Shown piece by piece: positions 1-14,951 of a DNA stretch of 64,000 nt. The notes beneath the pieces were generated by a model that was not told the origin of the DNA, did not search any database, and worked only from the letters and a program-made list of their open reading frames with translations. The DNA comes from Priestia filamentosa (GTDB lineage: Bacteria; Bacillota; Bacilli; Bacillales; Bacillaceae_H), in the NCBI RefSeq assembly GCF_900177535.1, contig NZ_FXAJ01000009.1, positions 27,707 through 91,706 of the forward strand, in the 5' to 3' direction. The position numbers and the translations under genes were made by a program. Within the stretch, counting starts at the first letter, position 1. Every line of letters starts with the position of its first letter.

Positions 1-608
1 GCATTGAATCTAAAACATATACAGCACCATATAATGCTCGCTTAAAAGTAACTGACGGACAATATGTTCTTCAAGGTCAAGAACTAACAGAAGGTTCTGT
101 AGACCCTAAAGAGTTACTAAAAGTGAAGGATCTTATGGCTGTTCAAGAATATCTATTAAAAGAAGTGCAAAAAGTATACCGTATGCAAGGGGTAGAAATT
201 GGAGATAAGCACGTTGAAGTTATGGTTCGCCAAATGCTTCGTAAAGTGCGTGTAATGGATTCTGGAGATACAACTGTTCTTCCTGGATCATTACTTGATA
301 TTCACCAATTTACAGATGCCAACGAAAAAGTATTGCTTGAAGGCAAACGCCCTGCAACAGGTCATCCTGTGTTACTTGGTATTACAAAAGCATCTCTTGA
401 AACAGACTCGTTCCTTTCTGCTGCATCATTCCAAGAAACAACACGAGTTCTTACAGACGCAGCAATCAAAGGTAAGCGCGATGAGCTTCTTGGCTTGAAA
501 GAAAATGTTATCATCGGTAAACTTGTGCCAGCTGGTACAGGGATGACACGTTATCGTCAAACAACGCCAAAACCAGCTCAAGACGCTGAGTTTATTACTG
601 TAGATTAA
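1..608 (+). CDS. rpoC: RNA polymerase subunit beta' (C-terminal part)
   Basis: The open frame runs in from the window edge (first full codon at base 3) and ends at the TAA at 606-608, giving about 201 C-terminal residues of RpoC. The sequence from [18 protein letters not shown] through the [14 protein letters not shown] motif and the ending [14 protein letters not shown] is the conserved C-terminal jaw and clamp-side region of the beta' subunit. The 5' part lies outside the window. As in other Bacillaceae it precedes the str operon (rpsL-rpsG-fusA-tufA). The first ATG in view (123) is internal and is not a start. Confidence 0.97.
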   Translation, partial: IESKTYTAPYNARLKVTDGQYVLQGQELTEGSVDPKELLKVKDLMAVQEYLLKEVQKVYRMQGVEIGDKHVEVMVRQMLRKVRVMDSGDTTVLPGSLLDIHQFTDANEKVLLEGKRPATGHPVLLGITKASLETDSFLSAASFQETTRVLTDAAIKGKRDELLGLKENVIIGKLVPAGTGMTRYRQTTPKPAQDAEFITVD

Positions 609-658
609 TGTAATCATTTTTTCCCACAGGGATGTCATAAAAAACTTACGAGATTTTG

Positions 659-687
659 TTGACATCCCCTCGGGAGAATGATACTAT
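659..687 (+). promoter_or_regulatory. SigA-type promoter upstream of the str operon
   Basis: TTGACA at 659-664, a 17-bp spacer and TACTAT at 682-687 make a near-consensus vegetative promoter. It lies after rpoC and reads through the decayed L7Ae-type gene into rpsL, so it probably drives rpsL-rpsG-fusA-tufA independently of the rpoBC transcript. Confidence 0.75.
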
Positions 688-720
688 ACAAAAGGTGCTC
701 CTATCAGTAACCTACTACTT

Positions 721-945
721 TTATTTTATAGAAGTATATTAGGCTCAGATATCATTGTAGGAACGAAGCAAACAGCTCTTGCTTTCCAAAGATGGTATAG
801 TCAACGATATTGTAATCACTACTTTAAAGAGATCTTTAAAGTTAGTAATTAGAAACAATGTCGCTCTTTTCTATGTTAACTCAGTGAAAAGTGAAAAAGA
901 CTTGTGGGCCCCATTGATGGAACAGCATCTGTTGCCATAATGTAG
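721..945 (+). pseudogene. rplGB: Decayed L7Ae-family K-turn-binding protein gene (rplGB/ybxF-like)
   Basis: Three translated blocks in different frames match the L7Ae-like protein encoded between rpoC and rpsL in B. subtilis. The frame at 748-783 reads DIIVGTKQTALA, equivalent to the family's IIIGTKQT start region. A second frame around 785-900 reads DGIVNDIVI and later FYVNSVK, like the middle of the family. A third frame at 913-945 reads ID-GTASVAIM and then TAG, matching the usual GIDVGTA-VAI C-terminus. No ATG start is present, the first frame hits TAG at 850-852, and at least two indels separate the blocks. About 75 codons of the usual 82 can be traced. The homologue binds kink-turns in rRNA and is dispensable in B. 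subtilis. A sequencing error is unlikely because several independent lesions are present. Confidence 0.8.
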
Positions 946-1045
946 TGAAACGTTTTTGAAATGAAAATTTCAAGAACTTTGTTTTTACTTTTAAATGAAC
1001 CACCTGGATGAGTGGGCTTGAAAAAAGATGAAAGGAGGAAAAACA

Positions 1046-1459
1046 ATGCCTACAATTAACCAATTAGTACGTAAAGGTCGTACTAACAAAGTTCAAAAAT
1101 CAGATTCTCCAGCATTAAACAAAGGTTACAACAGCTTCAAAAAAGCTCAAACTAACCTTTCTTCACCACAAAAACGTGGTGTTTGTACTCGTGTAGGTAC
1201 AATGACACCGAAGAAACCGAACTCGGCTCTTCGTAAATATGCACGTGTTCGTTTAACAAACGGTATCGAGGTTACTGCTTACATTCCTGGTATCGGTCAT
1301 AACTTACAAGAGCATAGCGTAGTGTTAATCCGTGGCGGTCGTGTAAAAGACTTACCAGGGGTACGTTACCACATCGTTCGTGGTGCGCTTGACACAGCTG
1401 GTGTTGATGGTCGTATGCAAGGCCGTTCTAAATACGGTACTAAACGTCCTAAAAAATAA
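1046..1459 (+). CDS. rpsL: 30S ribosomal protein S12
   Basis: This 137-residue S12 sits in the decoding centre of the 30S subunit. The ATG at 1046 is chosen over the in-frame ATG at 1028 because the AAAGGAGG ribosome-binding site lies between them and [11 protein letters not shown] is the family's N-terminus. The loop [11 protein letters not shown] carries Lys56 and Lys57, so the usual streptomycin-resistance substitutions are absent. [12 protein letters not shown] holds the conserved Asp that is methylthiolated in many bacteria. It is the first intact gene of the str operon, since the gene that normally precedes it is decayed. Confidence 0.98.
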   Translation: MPTINQLVRKGRTNKVQKSDSPALNKGYNSFKKAQTNLSSPQKRGVCTRVGTMTPKKPNSALRKYARVRLTNGIEVTAYIPGIGHNLQEHSVVLIRGGRVKDLPGVRYHIVRGALDTAGVDGRMQGRSKYGTKRPKK

Positions 1460-1474
1460 TTTAACTATAACTAA

Positions 1475-1969
<495 letters not shown>

Positions 1970-2022
1970 GATTTTTACTACTATAAAAACCATTCTTAAA
2001 AAAAGGAAGGAGAAGTACCAAG

Positions 2023-4101
2023 ATGGCAAGAGAGTTCTCCTTAGAAAATACTCGTAATATTGGTATCATGGCACATATTGATGCCGGAAAAACAACAACT
2101 ACCGAGCGTATCCTTTTTTACACTGGTCGTATCCACAAAATCGGTGAAACTCATGAAGGAGCTTCACAAATGGACTGGATGGAGCAGGAGCAAGAACGTG
2201 GTATCACAATCACTTCTGCTGCGACGACAGCTCAATGGAAAGGTAACCGTGTAAACATCATCGATACTCCAGGACACGTAGACTTCACTGTTGAAGTTGA
2301 ACGTTCTCTTCGTGTACTTGATGGTGCGGTAGCTGTTCTTGACGCACAATCTGGAGTAGAGCCACAAACTGAAACAGTTTGGCGTCAGGCTACTACTTAT
2401 GGAGTTCCACGTGTAGTATTCGTTAACAAAATGGATAAACTAGGCGCGGACTTCTTGTACTCTGTAGGCACTTTGAAAGATCGTTTAGGTGCAAATGCGC
2501 ATCCTATCCAACTTCCAATTGGTGCTGAAGATGCATTCGAAGGTATCATCGACTTAGTAGAAATGAAAGCTTACTTCTACGAAGATGACCTAGGTACTCG
2601 TGCTGAAGCTCGTGAGATTCCTGAAGAATACAAAGAGCAAGCTGATGAATATCGTGCTAGCCTTGTTGAAGCAGTTGCAGATCTTGACGAAGAGCTAATG
2701 ATGAAGTATCTAGAAGGTGAAGAACTAACAACTGATGAATTAAAAGCTGCAATCCGTCAAGGAACTTGTAGTGTTGATTTCTACCCAGTTATCTGTGGTT
2801 CTGCCTTCAAAAACAAAGGTGTTCAATTAATGCTTGATGCAGTAATCGACTACCTTCCAGCTCCAACTGATGTACCAGCGATCACAGGTACTGTACCTGG
2901 TACTGAGGAGGAAGTAACACGTGAATCTTCTGATGAGGCGCCATTCTCAGCGCTTGCGTTCAAAGTTATGACAGATCCTTACGTTGGAAAACTAACGTTC
3001 TTCCGCGTATACTCTGGAACATTGAACTCAGGTTCTTACGTTAAGAACTCAACAAAAGATAAGCGTGAGCGTGTAGGTCGTATCCTACAAATGCACGCAA
3101 ACCACCGCGAAGAAATTTCAACAGTTTACGCTGGAGATATCGCTGGTGCAGTAGGTCTTAAAGATACGTCAACTGGTGATACTCTATGTGACGAAAAGAA
3201 TCTTGTTATTCTTGAGTCTATGGAATTCCCAGAGCCAGTTATCCACGTAGCTATCGAGCCTAAATCAAAAGCTGACCAAGATAAAATGGGTACAGCTCTT
3301 GCTAAGCTTGCTGAGGAAGATCCAACATTCCGTACTCGTACTGATAATGAGACTGGTCAAACGATCATCTCAGGTATGGGTGAGCTTCACCTTGATATTC
3401 TTGTTGATCGTATGAAACGTGAATTCAAAGTAGAAGCTAACGTTGGTGCTCCACAAGTAGCTTATCGTGAAACTTTCCGCAGTTCTGCTCAAGTAGAAGG
3501 AAAATTCGTACGTCAGTCTGGTGGTCGTGGTCAATATGGTCACGTTTGGATCGAATTCTCACCAAACGAAGAAGGCGCTGGATTTGAATTTGAAAATGCA
3601 GTTGTCGGTGGGGTTGTACCTCGTGAGTACATTCCAGCAGTTCAAGCAGGTCTTGAAGATGCATTAGATAATGGTGTTGTTGCTGGATACCCTCTAATTG
3701 ACATTAAGGCGAAGCTTTATGATGGTTCTTACCATGATGTGGATTCAAATGAAATGGCGTTCAAAATTGCCGCTTCAATGGCACTTAAAAACGCTGCTTC
3801 AAAATGTAGTCCAGTAATTCTTGAGCCTTTAATGAAAGTTGAAGTTGTTATCCCTGAAGAATATATGGGAGACATCATGGGTGATGTTACTTCTCGTCGT
3901 GGACGCGTTGAAGGTATGGAAGCTCGCGGACCAGCTCAAGTTGTACGTGCATTCGTACCTCTTGCTGAGATGTTTGGTTATGCAACTGCATTACGTTCAA
4001 ACACTCAAGGTCGCGGAACTTACACAATGCACTTCGATCACTACGAAGAGATTCCAAAATCACTTGCTGAAGAAATCATCAAAAAAAATAAAGGTGAATA
4101 A
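2023..4101 (+). CDS. fusA: Translation elongation factor G
   Basis: EF-G (692 residues, normal length) is the GTPase that drives translocation and, with RRF, ribosome recycling. The G-domain motifs are AHIDAGKTT (residues 17-25), the switch II DTPGH and NKMD. Domain IV includes [13 protein letters not shown] and the C-terminal part ends in a domain V fold. It follows rpsG by 53 bases with an AAGGAAGGAG ribosome-binding site. Because this is the only EF-G next to the ribosomal operons and its motifs are intact, it is the housekeeping copy. Confidence 0.98.
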   Translation: MAREFSLENTRNIGIMAHIDAGKTTTTERILFYTGRIHKIGETHEGASQMDWMEQEQERGITITSAATTAQWKGNRVNIIDTPGHVDFTVEVERSLRVLDGAVAVLDAQSGVEPQTETVWRQATTYGVPRVVFVNKMDKLGADFLYSVGTLKDRLGANAHPIQLPIGAEDAFEGIIDLVEMKAYFYEDDLGTRAEAREIPEEYKEQADEYRASLVEAVADLDEELMMKYLEGEELTTDELKAAIRQGTCSVDFYPVICGSAFKNKGVQLMLDAVIDYLPAPTDVPAITGTVPGTEEEVTRESSDEAPFSALAFKVMTDPYVGKLTFFRVYSGTLNSGSYVKNSTKDKRERVGRILQMHANHREEISTVYAGDIAGAVGLKDTSTGDTLCDEKNLVILESMEFPEPVIHVAIEPKSKADQDKMGTALAKLAEEDPTFRTRTDNETGQTIISGMGELHLDILVDRMKREFKVEANVGAPQVAYRETFRSSAQVEGKFVRQSGGRGQYGHVWIEFSPNEEGAGFEFENAVVGGVVPREYIPAVQAGLEDALDNGVVAGYPLIDIKAKLYDGSYHDVDSNEMAFKIAASMALKNAASKCSPVILEPLMKVEVVIPEEYMGDIMGDVTSRRGRVEGMEARGPAQVVRAFVPLAEMFGYATALRSNTQGRGTYTMHFDHYEEIPKSLAEEIIKKNKGE

Positions 4102-4144
4102 TTGATTTTCACGCTTTATTCAAGTATAACTACTTATGTAGGCT

Positions 4145-4171
4145 GTGAAAGTGGAGCATCCTCCCTTTCAC
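4145..4171 (+). repeat. Inverted repeat between fusA and tufA
   Basis: GTGAAAG (4145-4151) and GGAG (4153-4156) pair with CTCC and CTTTCAC (4161-4171) around a CATC loop, with one bulged base. No T-run follows, so it is not an intrinsic terminator. It may mark mRNA processing or stabilise the tufA transcript. Confidence 0.55.
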
Positions 4172-4221
4172 GGCATTCCATATGAAAAAATAGATCTTAT
4201 ATACTTAAGGAGGATTTTAGA

Positions 4222-5412
4222 ATGGGTAAAGAAAAATTCGACCGTTCCAAAACACATGCTAATATCGGCACAATTGGTCACGTTGACCATGGTAAAACAA
4301 CTCTAACTGCTGCTATTTCTACAGTACTTCATAAGAAATCTGGTACTGGTACTGCAATGGCATACGATCAAATCGATGGTGCTCCAGAAGAGCGCGAACG
4401 TGGAATCACAATCTCAACTGCACACGTTGAGTATGAAACTGACAGCCGTCACTATGCACACGTTGACTGCCCAGGACATGCTGACTATGTTAAAAACATG
4501 ATCACTGGTGCTGCACAAATGGACGGAGCTATCCTAGTAGTATCTGCTGCTGATGGCCCAATGCCACAAACTCGTGAGCATATCCTTCTTTCTCGTAACG
4601 TAGGTGTACCATACATCGTTGTATTCTTAAACAAATGTGACATGGTAGACGACGAAGAGCTTCTTGAATTAGTAGAAATGGAAGTACGTGACCTTCTTTC
4701 TGAATACGACTTCCCTGGTGACGATGTACCAGTAATCAAAGGTTCAGCTCTTAGAGCTCTTGAAGGAGACGCTGACTACGAAGCTAAAATCTTCGAACTT
4801 ATGGATGCTGTTGATAGCTACATCCCAACTCCAGAGCGTGACACTGACAAACCATTCATGATGCCAGTTGAGGACGTATTCTCAATCACTGGTCGTGGTA
4901 CAGTTGCTACTGGACGTGTTGAGCGTGGACAAGTTAAAGTCGGTGACGAAGTTGAAATCATCGGTCTTCAAGAAGAAAACAAAAAGACTACAGTTACAGG
5001 TGTAGAAATGTTCCGTAAGCTTCTTGACTATGCTGAAGCTGGAGACAACATTGGTGCTCTTCTTCGTGGGGTTGCTCGTGAAGATATCCAACGTGGTCAA
5101 GTACTTGCTAAACCAGGTACTATCACTCCACACAAAAAGTTCAAATCAGAAGTTTATGTTCTTTCTAAAGACGAAGGTGGACGTCATACTCCATTCTTCT
5201 CTAACTACCGTCCTCAGTTCTACTTCCGTACAACTGACGTAACTGGTATCGTTGTTCTTCCAGAAGGCGTAGAAATGGTTATGCCTGGAGACAACACTGA
5301 AATGACTGTTGAGCTTATCTCAACAATCGCGATCGAAGAAGGTACTCGCTTCTCTATCCGTGAAGGCGGACGTACTGTTGGATCAGGCGTTGTTTCAACA
5401 ATCATCGAGTAA
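4222..5412 (+). CDS. tufA: Translation elongation factor Tu
   Basis: EF-Tu (396 residues) delivers aminoacyl-tRNA to the ribosomal A site. GTPase motifs are GHVDHGKTT (residues 19-27), DCPGHADYV and NKCDMVD. Domains 2 and 3 follow, with the [18 protein letters not shown] segment and a family-typical C-terminus. The ribosome-binding site AAGGAGG lies 8 bases upstream. It is the last gene of the str operon and is followed directly by an intrinsic terminator. Confidence 0.98.
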   Translation: MGKEKFDRSKTHANIGTIGHVDHGKTTLTAAISTVLHKKSGTGTAMAYDQIDGAPEERERGITISTAHVEYETDSRHYAHVDCPGHADYVKNMITGAAQMDGAILVVSAADGPMPQTREHILLSRNVGVPYIVVFLNKCDMVDDEELLELVEMEVRDLLSEYDFPGDDVPVIKGSALRALEGDADYEAKIFELMDAVDSYIPTPERDTDKPFMMPVEDVFSITGRGTVATGRVERGQVKVGDEVEIIGLQEENKKTTVTGVEMFRKLLDYAEAGDNIGALLRGVAREDIQRGQVLAKPGTITPHKKFKSEVYVLSKDEGGRHTPFFSNYRPQFYFRTTDVTGIVVLPEGVEMVMPGDNTEMTVELISTIAIEEGTRFSIREGGRTVGSGVVSTIIE

Positions 5413-5423
5413 TCGATAATATA

Positions 5424-5455
5424 AAAAGACGAGCTTTAAAGCTCGTCTTTTTTTT
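5424..5455 (+). terminator. Intrinsic terminator of the str operon
   Basis: AAAAGACGAGC and GCTCGTCTTTT form a strong stem around TTTAAA, followed by a run of T. It lies 12 bases after the tufA stop codon. Confidence 0.9.
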
Positions 5456-5537
5456 ATGTCTATACCTTGTTTCTACTATATAAATAGAAGAAAACTAATT
5501 TTACAAGTAATTCCTTTCATATTTCTTCTTTCATTAC

Positions 5538-5566
5538 TTGAATTGATAGGCTAACGTATGTATAAT
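5538..5566 (+). promoter_or_regulatory. Upstream SigA-type promoter of the S10 operon
   Basis: TTGAAT (5538-5543), a 17-bp spacer and TATAAT (5561-5566). It lies between the tufA terminator and rpsJ, in tandem with a second promoter about 70 bp downstream. Confidence 0.55.
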
Positions 5567-5605
5567 AGAAAAAGTGTAAGAGACCGAAAACATATAAAAA
5601 AAGTC

Positions 5606-5634
5606 TTGCAATGCAGGTGTTTTTTCTATATAAT
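5606..5634 (+). promoter_or_regulatory. Main SigA-type promoter of the S10 operon
   Basis: TTGCAA (5606-5611), a 17-bp spacer and TATAAT (5629-5634). The transcript would carry a leader of about 130 bases before rpsJ. Confidence 0.75.
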
Positions 5635-5663
5635 AGCTAATGTTGGTCTTTCAATGCGATGAT

Positions 5664-6077
<414 letters not shown>

Positions 6078-6112
6078 TAAATAAAACCTAACAATTACAG
6101 GAGGTGTGACAA

Positions 6113-6742
6113 ATGACCAAAGGAATCTTAGGAAAGAAAATCGGTATGACACAAGTATTTGCTGAAAATGGTGAGCTTATCCCAGTAACAGTAATCGAAG
6201 CTGCTCCAAACGTAGTAGTTCAAAAGAGAACTGTAGAAACTGACGGATATGAAGCTATCCAATTAGGTTTTGATGACCTACGCGAAAAGCTAGCTAACAA
6301 ACCTAAAAAAGGCCATTTCGAAAAAGCTAATACTGCTCCTAAGCGCTACACTCGTGAACTTCGCGACGTGAACGTGGAGGAATACGAAGTTGGTCAGGAA
6401 GTCAAAGTTGATATTTTTGCAGAAGGTGACGTAATTGATGTGACAGGTACGTCTAAAGGGAAAGGTTTCCAAGGTGCTATCAAGCGTCATAACCAATCTC
6501 GCGGACCTATGTCTCATGGTTCCCACTATCACCGTAGCCCGGGTTCAATGGGTCCAGTTGATCCAAACCGCGTTATGAAAGGTAAAGCATTACCTGGACA
6601 AATGGGTGGCGAACGCGTTACTGTACAAAACTTATCAATCGTGAAAGTTGATACAGAGCGTAATCTTCTTTTAGTAAAAGGTAATGTACCTGGATCTAAA
6701 AAATCACTAGTAGTAGTGAAAAGCGGAGTTAAAGTAAAATAA
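6113..6742 (+). CDS. rplC: 50S ribosomal protein L3
   Basis: L3 (209 residues) is an early 50S assembly protein whose central loop reaches the peptidyl transferase centre. [16 protein letters not shown] is the family N-terminus. The loop with [14 protein letters not shown] and [16 protein letters not shown] is the 23S rRNA-binding extension, including the Gln that is methylated in some bacteria. The ribosome-binding site is AGGAGGTG. It is the second gene of the S10 operon. Confidence 0.98.
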   Translation: MTKGILGKKIGMTQVFAENGELIPVTVIEAAPNVVVQKRTVETDGYEAIQLGFDDLREKLANKPKKGHFEKANTAPKRYTRELRDVNVEEYEVGQEVKVDIFAEGDVIDVTGTSKGKGFQGAIKRHNQSRGPMSHGSHYHRSPGSMGPVDPNRVMKGKALPGQMGGERVTVQNLSIVKVDTERNLLLVKGNVPGSKKSLVVVKSGVKVK

Positions 6743-6772
6743 AACACTCTTCTAGGAAAGGAGGAATAACCA

Positions 6773-7396
6773 ATGCCAACAGTAGCATTGTTTAACCAAG
6801 GCGGCGAAAACTTAGGTAACATTGACTTAAACGAAGCCGTTTTTGGAATCGAACCAAACGAAAGTGTACTATTTGACGCGATTTTAATGCAGCGTTCTGC
6901 AACTCGTCAAGGTACTCATAAAGTTAAAAACCGTTCTGAAGTAAGAGGCGGTGGCCGTAAACCATGGCGTCAAAAAGGTACTGGTCGTGCTCGTCAAGGA
7001 TCAATCCGTTCTCCACAATGGAGAGGCGGTGGGGTTGTATTTGGTCCTACTCCACGTAGCTACAGCTACAAGTTACCTAAAAAAGTACGTCGTCTAGCAA
7101 TCAAATCTGCTCTTTCTTCTAAAGTACAAAGCAATGATTTTGTAGTATTAGAAGATTTAGCATTACAAGCACCAAAAACTAAAGACATGGTAGCAGTTCT
7201 TTCTAACTTATCTGTAAATAGCAAAACGCTTATCGTTACAGCTGATGTGAACGAGAACGTTACTCTTTCTGCTCGCAACATCCCTGGTGTTAACGTTATT
7301 ACTGCTTCAAGCGTAAACGTTCTAGACCTAGTTAGCGCAGAAAAAGTTGTCTTCACTAAAGGTGCGGTTCAAAAAGTAGAGGAGGTGCTTGCATAA
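6773..7396 (+). CDS. rplD: 50S ribosomal protein L4
   Basis: L4 (207 residues) binds 23S rRNA and lines the upper exit tunnel. The extended loop around [20 protein letters not shown] is the tunnel constriction region where macrolide-resistance mutations occur; it looks wild type. In enterobacteria L4 also represses its own operon, but equivalent control in Bacillus is not established from this sequence. Its stop codon overlaps the rplW start by one base, which suggests translational coupling. Confidence 0.98.
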   Translation: MPTVALFNQGGENLGNIDLNEAVFGIEPNESVLFDAILMQRSATRQGTHKVKNRSEVRGGGRKPWRQKGTGRARQGSIRSPQWRGGGVVFGPTPRSYSYKLPKKVRRLAIKSALSSKVQSNDFVVLEDLALQAPKTKDMVAVLSNLSVNSKTLIVTADVNENVTLSARNIPGVNVITASSVNVLDLVSAEKVVFTKGAVQKVEEVLA

Positions 7397-7683
7397 TGAA
7401 AACTTCTCGTGATATTATTAAGCGCCCCGTCATTACTGAACGTTCAACAGACGTAATGGCTGATCGTAAATATACTTTTGAAGTAGATGTTCGTGCTAAC
7501 AAAACAGCTGTTAAAGATGCTGTTGAAGAAATTTTCGACGTGAAAGTTGAAAAAGTGAACATCATGAACTATAAAGGTAAGTCTAAGCGCGTAGGTCGCT
7601 ATACAGGTCTTACTAACCGTCGTCGTAAAGCAGTTGTTACTTTAACAGCTGATAGCAAAGAAATCGAATTATTCGAAGCATAA
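7396..7683 (+). CDS. rplW: 50S ribosomal protein L23
   Basis: L23 (95 residues) sits at the exit-tunnel rim and is the docking site for trigger factor and [21 protein letters not shown] is the family N-terminus. [20 protein letters not shown] and the [10 protein letters not shown] loop follow. It starts at the last base of the rplD stop codon, so ribosomes probably reinitiate here. Confidence 0.98.
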   Translation: MKTSRDIIKRPVITERSTDVMADRKYTFEVDVRANKTAVKDAVEEIFDVKVEKVNIMNYKGKSKRVGRYTGLTNRRRKAVVTLTADSKEIELFEA

Positions 7684-7692
7684 GTCTTATAA

Positions 7693-8541
<849 letters not shown>

Positions 8542-8544
8542 CGG

Positions 8545-8580
8545 GATTGAGCTACGGTTCAAAAGAACCGTAGGGCAATC
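8545..8580 (+). repeat. Long hairpin between rplB and rpsS
   Basis: CTACGGTTC (8552-8560) and GAACCGTAG (8565-8573) are a perfect 9-bp inverted repeat around AAAA. GATTG (8545-8549) and CAATC (8576-8580) extend the stem outside a 2-by-2 internal loop. No T-run follows, so it is not a terminator. It fills nearly the whole gap before the rpsS ribosome-binding site. Confidence 0.75.
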
Positions 8581-8598
8581 ACGAAGGGAGGTTCATTT

Positions 8599-8877
8599 AT
8601 GGGTCGCAGTTTGAAAAAAGGACCTTTTGTGGATGATCATTTAATGAACAAAATCGAAAAATTGAATGAAGCTGATAAGAAACAAGTTGTTAAAACTTGG
8701 TCTCGTCGTTCAACAATTTTCCCACAATTCATGGGTCATACGATTGCTGTATATGACGGTCGTAAGCATGTACCTGTTTACGTTACTGAAGACATGGTAG
8801 GACATAAGCTTGGTGAATTTGCACCAACACGTACTTATAAAGGCCATGGTAATGACGATAAGAAAACAAGACGCTAA
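8599..8877 (+). CDS. rpsS: 30S ribosomal protein S19
   Basis: S19 (92 residues) lies in the 30S head with S13 and contacts 16S r[19 protein letters not shown] and the basic [17 protein letters not shown] segment are family hallmarks. It follows rplB across a hairpin-containing gap of 57 bases and has a GAAGGGAGG ribosome-binding site. Confidence 0.98.
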   Translation: MGRSLKKGPFVDDHLMNKIEKLNEADKKQVVKTWSRRSTIFPQFMGHTIAVYDGRKHVPVYVTEDMVGHKLGEFAPTRTYKGHGNDDKKTRR

Positions 8878-8897
8878 TTAAGAGAGGAGGCATTCAA

Positions 8898-9239
8898 ATG
8901 CAAGCTAAAGCTGTTGCAAAGACAGTTCGTATTGCGCCTCGTAAAGTTCGCTTAGTCGTAGATTTAATTCGAGGAAAGCAAGTAGGAGAAGCTGTAGCGA
9001 TTTTAAAACTTACGCCAAAAGCTGCTTCCCCAGTTGTGGAAAAAGTATTAAACTCTGCTATCGCAAATGCAGAACACAATTATGAAATGGATGCAAACAA
9101 CTTAGTTGTTTCAGAAGTGTTCGTAGACGAAGGTCCAACACTTAAACGTTTCCGTCCACGTGCTATGGGACGTGCAAGCCAAATCAACAAACGCACTAGC
9201 CACATCACAGTTGTGGTATCAGAAAAGAAGGAGGGATAA
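8898..9239 (+). CDS. rplV: 50S ribosomal protein L22
   Basis: L22 (113 residues) contacts all 23S rRNA domains, and its beta-hairpin lines the exit tunnel. The hairpin region [20 protein letters not shown] is intact and shows no macrolide-resistance type insertion or deletion. The stop codon is 3 bases from the rpsC start, so the two are likely coupled. Confidence 0.98.
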   Translation: MQAKAVAKTVRIAPRKVRLVVDLIRGKQVGEAVAILKLTPKAASPVVEKVLNSAIANAEHNYEMDANNLVVSEVFVDEGPTLKRFRPRAMGRASQINKRTSHITVVVSEKKEG

Positions 9240-9242
9240 TCG

Positions 9243-10526
<1,284 letters not shown>

Positions 10527-10536
10527 TTAAGTCTGA

Positions 10537-10815
<279 letters not shown>

Positions 10816-10857
10816 TGATCGGATAGTGAGGATTGATCCGAAGGGAGGTAAAACTAG

Positions 10858-11226
<369 letters not shown>

Positions 11227-11265
11227 TAAATGATAAAATGATGGTCCTTAAGGAGGTGCGAAAAG

Positions 11266-11577
11266 ATGCATGTCAAAAAAGGTGACAAAGTAGTGGTTAT
11301 CTCTGGTAAGGATAAAGGCAAACAAGGCGTAGTTCTTACTGCTTATCCGAAAAAAGACCGTGTGATTGTTGAAGGTGTGAATATCGTTAAGAAACATTCA
11401 AAACCATCTCAATTAAATCCACAAGGTGGAATCAACAGCCAGGAAGCACCTATCCATGTATCCAACGTAATGCTGTTAGATCCTAAGACTGGCGAACCAA
11501 CACGTGTTGGTTACAAAGTTGAAGACGGCAAAAAGGTACGTGTAGCAAAAAAATCTGGTGAAACTTTAGATAAATAA
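11266..11577 (+). CDS. rplX: 50S ribosomal protein L24
   Basis: L24 (103 residues) initiates 50S assembly. The N-terminal KOW motif, [18 protein letters not shown], binds 23S rRNA, and the C-terminal part [19 protein letters not shown] is typical of Bacillus. It lies between rplN and rplE in the spc part of the cluster and has an AAGGAGG ribosome-binding site. Confidence 0.98.
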   Translation: MHVKKGDKVVVISGKDKGKQGVVLTAYPKKDRVIVEGVNIVKKHSKPSQLNPQGGINSQEAPIHVSNVMLLDPKTGEPTRVGYKVEDGKKVRVAKKSGETLDK

Positions 11578-11606
11578 TATTAGTCAGTGAAAGGAGGTAC
11601 TCATTG

Positions 11607-12146
11607 ATGAACCGCCTGAAAGAAAAATTTCAGAAAGAAATCACTCCTTCTCTAGTAGAGAAGTTCAATTATACATCTGTAATGCAAGTTCCTAAACTTG
11701 AAAAGATCGTAGTAAACATGGGAATTGGTGAAGCTGTACAAAATGCTAAAGCATTAGACAGCGCTGTTGAAGAGTTAACAGCTCTTACAGGTCAAAAACC
11801 ACTAGTTACTCGTGCTAAGAAATCAATCGCTACTTTCCGTCTACGTGAAGGTATGCCAATTGGTGCAAAAGTTACACTACGTGGAGAGCGTATGTATGAG
11901 TTCTTTGACAAATTGATCTCTGTATCTCTTCCTCGTGTACGTGACTTCCGTGGAGTTTCTAAAAAATCATTTGATGGTCGCGGAAACTACACTCTAGGTA
12001 TTAAAGAACAATTAATCTTCCCAGAGATTGATTATGATAAAGTAAACAAAGTACGTGGTATGGATATCGTAATTGTTACAACTGCAAACACAGACGAAGA
12101 GTCTCGTGAGCTATTAACTCAATTCGGAATGCCATTCCAGAAATAA
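11607..12146 (+). CDS. rplE: 50S ribosomal protein L5
   Basis: L5 (179 residues) binds 5S rRNA and contacts P-site t[14 protein letters not shown] and [20 protein letters not shown] are conserved. A TTG immediately upstream could extend it by one residue, but the ATG at 11607 gives the length and N-terminus of the B. subtilis protein and is well spaced from AAAGGAGG. Confidence 0.98.
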   Translation: MNRLKEKFQKEITPSLVEKFNYTSVMQVPKLEKIVVNMGIGEAVQNAKALDSAVEELTALTGQKPLVTRAKKSIATFRLREGMPIGAKVTLRGERMYEFFDKLISVSLPRVRDFRGVSKKSFDGRGNYTLGIKEQLIFPEIDYDKVNKVRGMDIVIVTTANTDEESRELLTQFGMPFQK

Positions 12147-12365
<219 letters not shown>

Positions 12366-12394
12366 AACCCAAGCATGGGAAGGAGGTAAAAAAT

Positions 12395-12793
12395 ATGGTT
12401 ATGACTGATCCAATTGCAGATCTTCTAACTCGTATTCGTAACGCGAACATGGTTCGTCATGAAAAACTTGAAGTACCTGCTTCTAACTTAAAGAAGCAAG
12501 TTGCAGAAATCCTTAAACGTGAAGGTTTCGTTCGCGATGTAGAATATATCGAGGACAACAAACAAGGTATCATCCGTATCTTCTTAAAATACGGTTCAAA
12601 CAACGAGCGTGTAATCACAGGTCTTAAACGTATTAGTAAACCTGGTCTTCGCGTTTATGCAAAAGCTGACGAAGTACCACGTGTACTAAACGGTCTAGGT
12701 ATTGCAATCGTTTCTACTTCACAAGGTGTATTAAGCGACAAAGAAGCTCGCCAAAAACAAACTGGTGGAGAAGTATTAGCATACGTTTGGTAA
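12395..12793 (+). CDS. rpsH: 30S ribosomal protein S8
   Basis: S8 (132 residues) is a primary binder of the central domain of 16S r[19 protein letters not shown] is the conserved N-terminus (two ATGs, at 12395 and 12401, are both possible). The C-terminal [14 protein letters not shown] is the family signature. In enterobacteria S8 represses the spc operon; I see no clear mimic of the S8 site here. Confidence 0.97.
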   Translation: MVMTDPIADLLTRIRNANMVRHEKLEVPASNLKKQVAEILKREGFVRDVEYIEDNKQGIIRIFLKYGSNNERVITGLKRISKPGLRVYAKADEVPRVLNGLGIAIVSTSQGVLSDKEARQKQTGGEVLAYVW

Positions 12794-12824
12794 TTAATTT
12801 ATAAAGCGATCGGAGGTGTAACGT

Positions 12825-13361
12825 ATGTCACGTGTCGGTAAAAAAGTCTTAGAAATTCCGTCTGGTGTTACAGTAACAAACAACAACAATACTGTAACTG
12901 TAAAAGGTCCTAAAGGTGAATTAACTCATACATTCAACCCGGACATCACTATCAACGTGGAAGACAACATCCTTACTGTAAGTCGTCCAAGTGACCACAA
13001 AGAACACCGTGCCCTTCATGGTACAACTCGTAGCCTTTTAGGTAACATGGTTGAGGGTGTTACTAACGGCTATCAAAAAGGTCTGGAACTAGTTGGGGTA
13101 GGTTACCGTGCTCAAAAGTCTGGTAACAAACTTATCCTTAACGTTGGTTACTCTCATCCAGTTGAAATCGAGCCTGAGCAAGGACTTGAAGTTGAGGTTC
13201 CGTCTCAAACTAAAGTTATTGTTAAAGGTATTAGCAAAGAACGCGTTGGTGCTTTAGCAGCTAACATTCGTGCGGTTCGTTCACCTGAGCCTTACAAAGG
13301 TAAAGGAATTCGCTACGAAGGCGAATATGTACGTCGTAAAGAAGGTAAAACTGCTAAGTAA
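12825..13361 (+). CDS. rplF: 50S ribosomal protein L6
   Basis: L6 (178 residues) has two related rRNA-binding domains near the factor-binding site. [16 protein letters not shown] and the C-terminal [20 protein letters not shown] are typical. It lies between rpsH and rplR and has a CGGAGGTG ribosome-binding site. Confidence 0.98.
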   Translation: MSRVGKKVLEIPSGVTVTNNNNTVTVKGPKGELTHTFNPDITINVEDNILTVSRPSDHKEHRALHGTTRSLLGNMVEGVTNGYQKGLELVGVGYRAQKSGNKLILNVGYSHPVEIEPEQGLEVEVPSQTKVIVKGISKERVGALAANIRAVRSPEPYKGKGIRYEGEYVRRKEGKTAK

Positions 13362-13401
13362 TAATGCAGTTCGTTCTAGTTAAAGGAAAGGAGTGACTAA
13401 G

Positions 13402-14285
<884 letters not shown>

Positions 14286-14298
14286 GGAGGGAAACAAA

Positions 14299-14481
14299 AT
14301 GGCAAACAAATTAGCGATTACCCTCACTCGCAGCGTAATTGGTCGCCCAGAAAACCAACGTGTAACAGTCAAAACGTTAGGTCTTCGTAAAATGCATCAA
14401 ACTGTGGTTCACGAAGACAACGCAGCGATTCGTGGTATGATCAACAAAGTTGCTCACCTTGTTACAGTTAAAGAACAATAA
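14299..14481 (+). CDS. rpmD: 50S ribosomal protein L30
   Basis: L30 (60 residues) is a small 50S protein. [18 protein letters not shown] and the [19 protein letters not shown] segment are diagnostic. It follows rpsE by 13 bases and is followed by rplO. Confidence 0.97.
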   Translation: MANKLAITLTRSVIGRPENQRVTVKTLGLRKMHQTVVHEDNAAIRGMINKVAHLVTVKEQ

Positions 14482-14510
14482 TAGAATTGTAATCAAAAGG
14501 AGGTGTCTCC

Positions 14511-14951
14511 ATGAAACTTCATGAGCTAAAACCAGCAGAAGGTTCTCGTAAAGAACGTAATCGTGTAGGTCGTGGTATGGCTAGTGGTAACGGAAAAACT
14601 TCAGGACGTGGACACAAAGGTCAACGCGCTCGTTCAGGCGGTGGCGTACGTATCGGTTTTGAAGGTGGTCAGAACCCACTATACCGTCGTTTACCAAAAC
14701 GCGGTTTCACAAACATTAACCGTAAAGAGTTTACGGTTGTTAACCTTGAAACATTAAATCGTTTCGAAGATGGAACAGAGGTAACTCCGGAACTTCTTCT
14801 TGAAACTGGTGTTATCAGCAAAGTTAGAGCTGGCGTGAAAATTCTTGGCAATGGCGAAGTAAGCAAAAAGCTAACTGTTAAAGCTAACAAATTTTCTGCT
14901 TCTGCAAAAGAGGCTATCGAAGCTGCAGGCGGTAAAACTGAGGTGATTTAA
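14511..14951 (+). CDS. rplO: 50S ribosomal protein L15
   Basis: L15 (146 residues) is a late 50S assembly protein. [20 protein letters not shown], the Gly/Arg-rich [20 protein letters not shown] tail and the globular C-terminus are conserved. Its TAA overlaps the secY ATG by one base, the usual coupling in this operon. Confidence 0.98.
   Translation: MKLHELKPAEGSRKERNRVGRGMASGNGKTSGRGHKGQRARSGGGVRIGFEGGQNPLYRRLPKRGFTNINRKEFTVVNLETLNRFEDGTEVTPELLLETGVISKVRAGVKILGNGEVSKKLTVKANKFSASAKEAIEAAGGKTEVI

Noticed and set aside
426..665. Minus-strand ORF across the end of rpoC
   Set aside because: Shadow of rpoC in another frame, with low-complexity Cys/Ser/Phe-rich translation and no ribosome-binding site. 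The same holds for the other opposite-strand ORFs over ribosomal genes.
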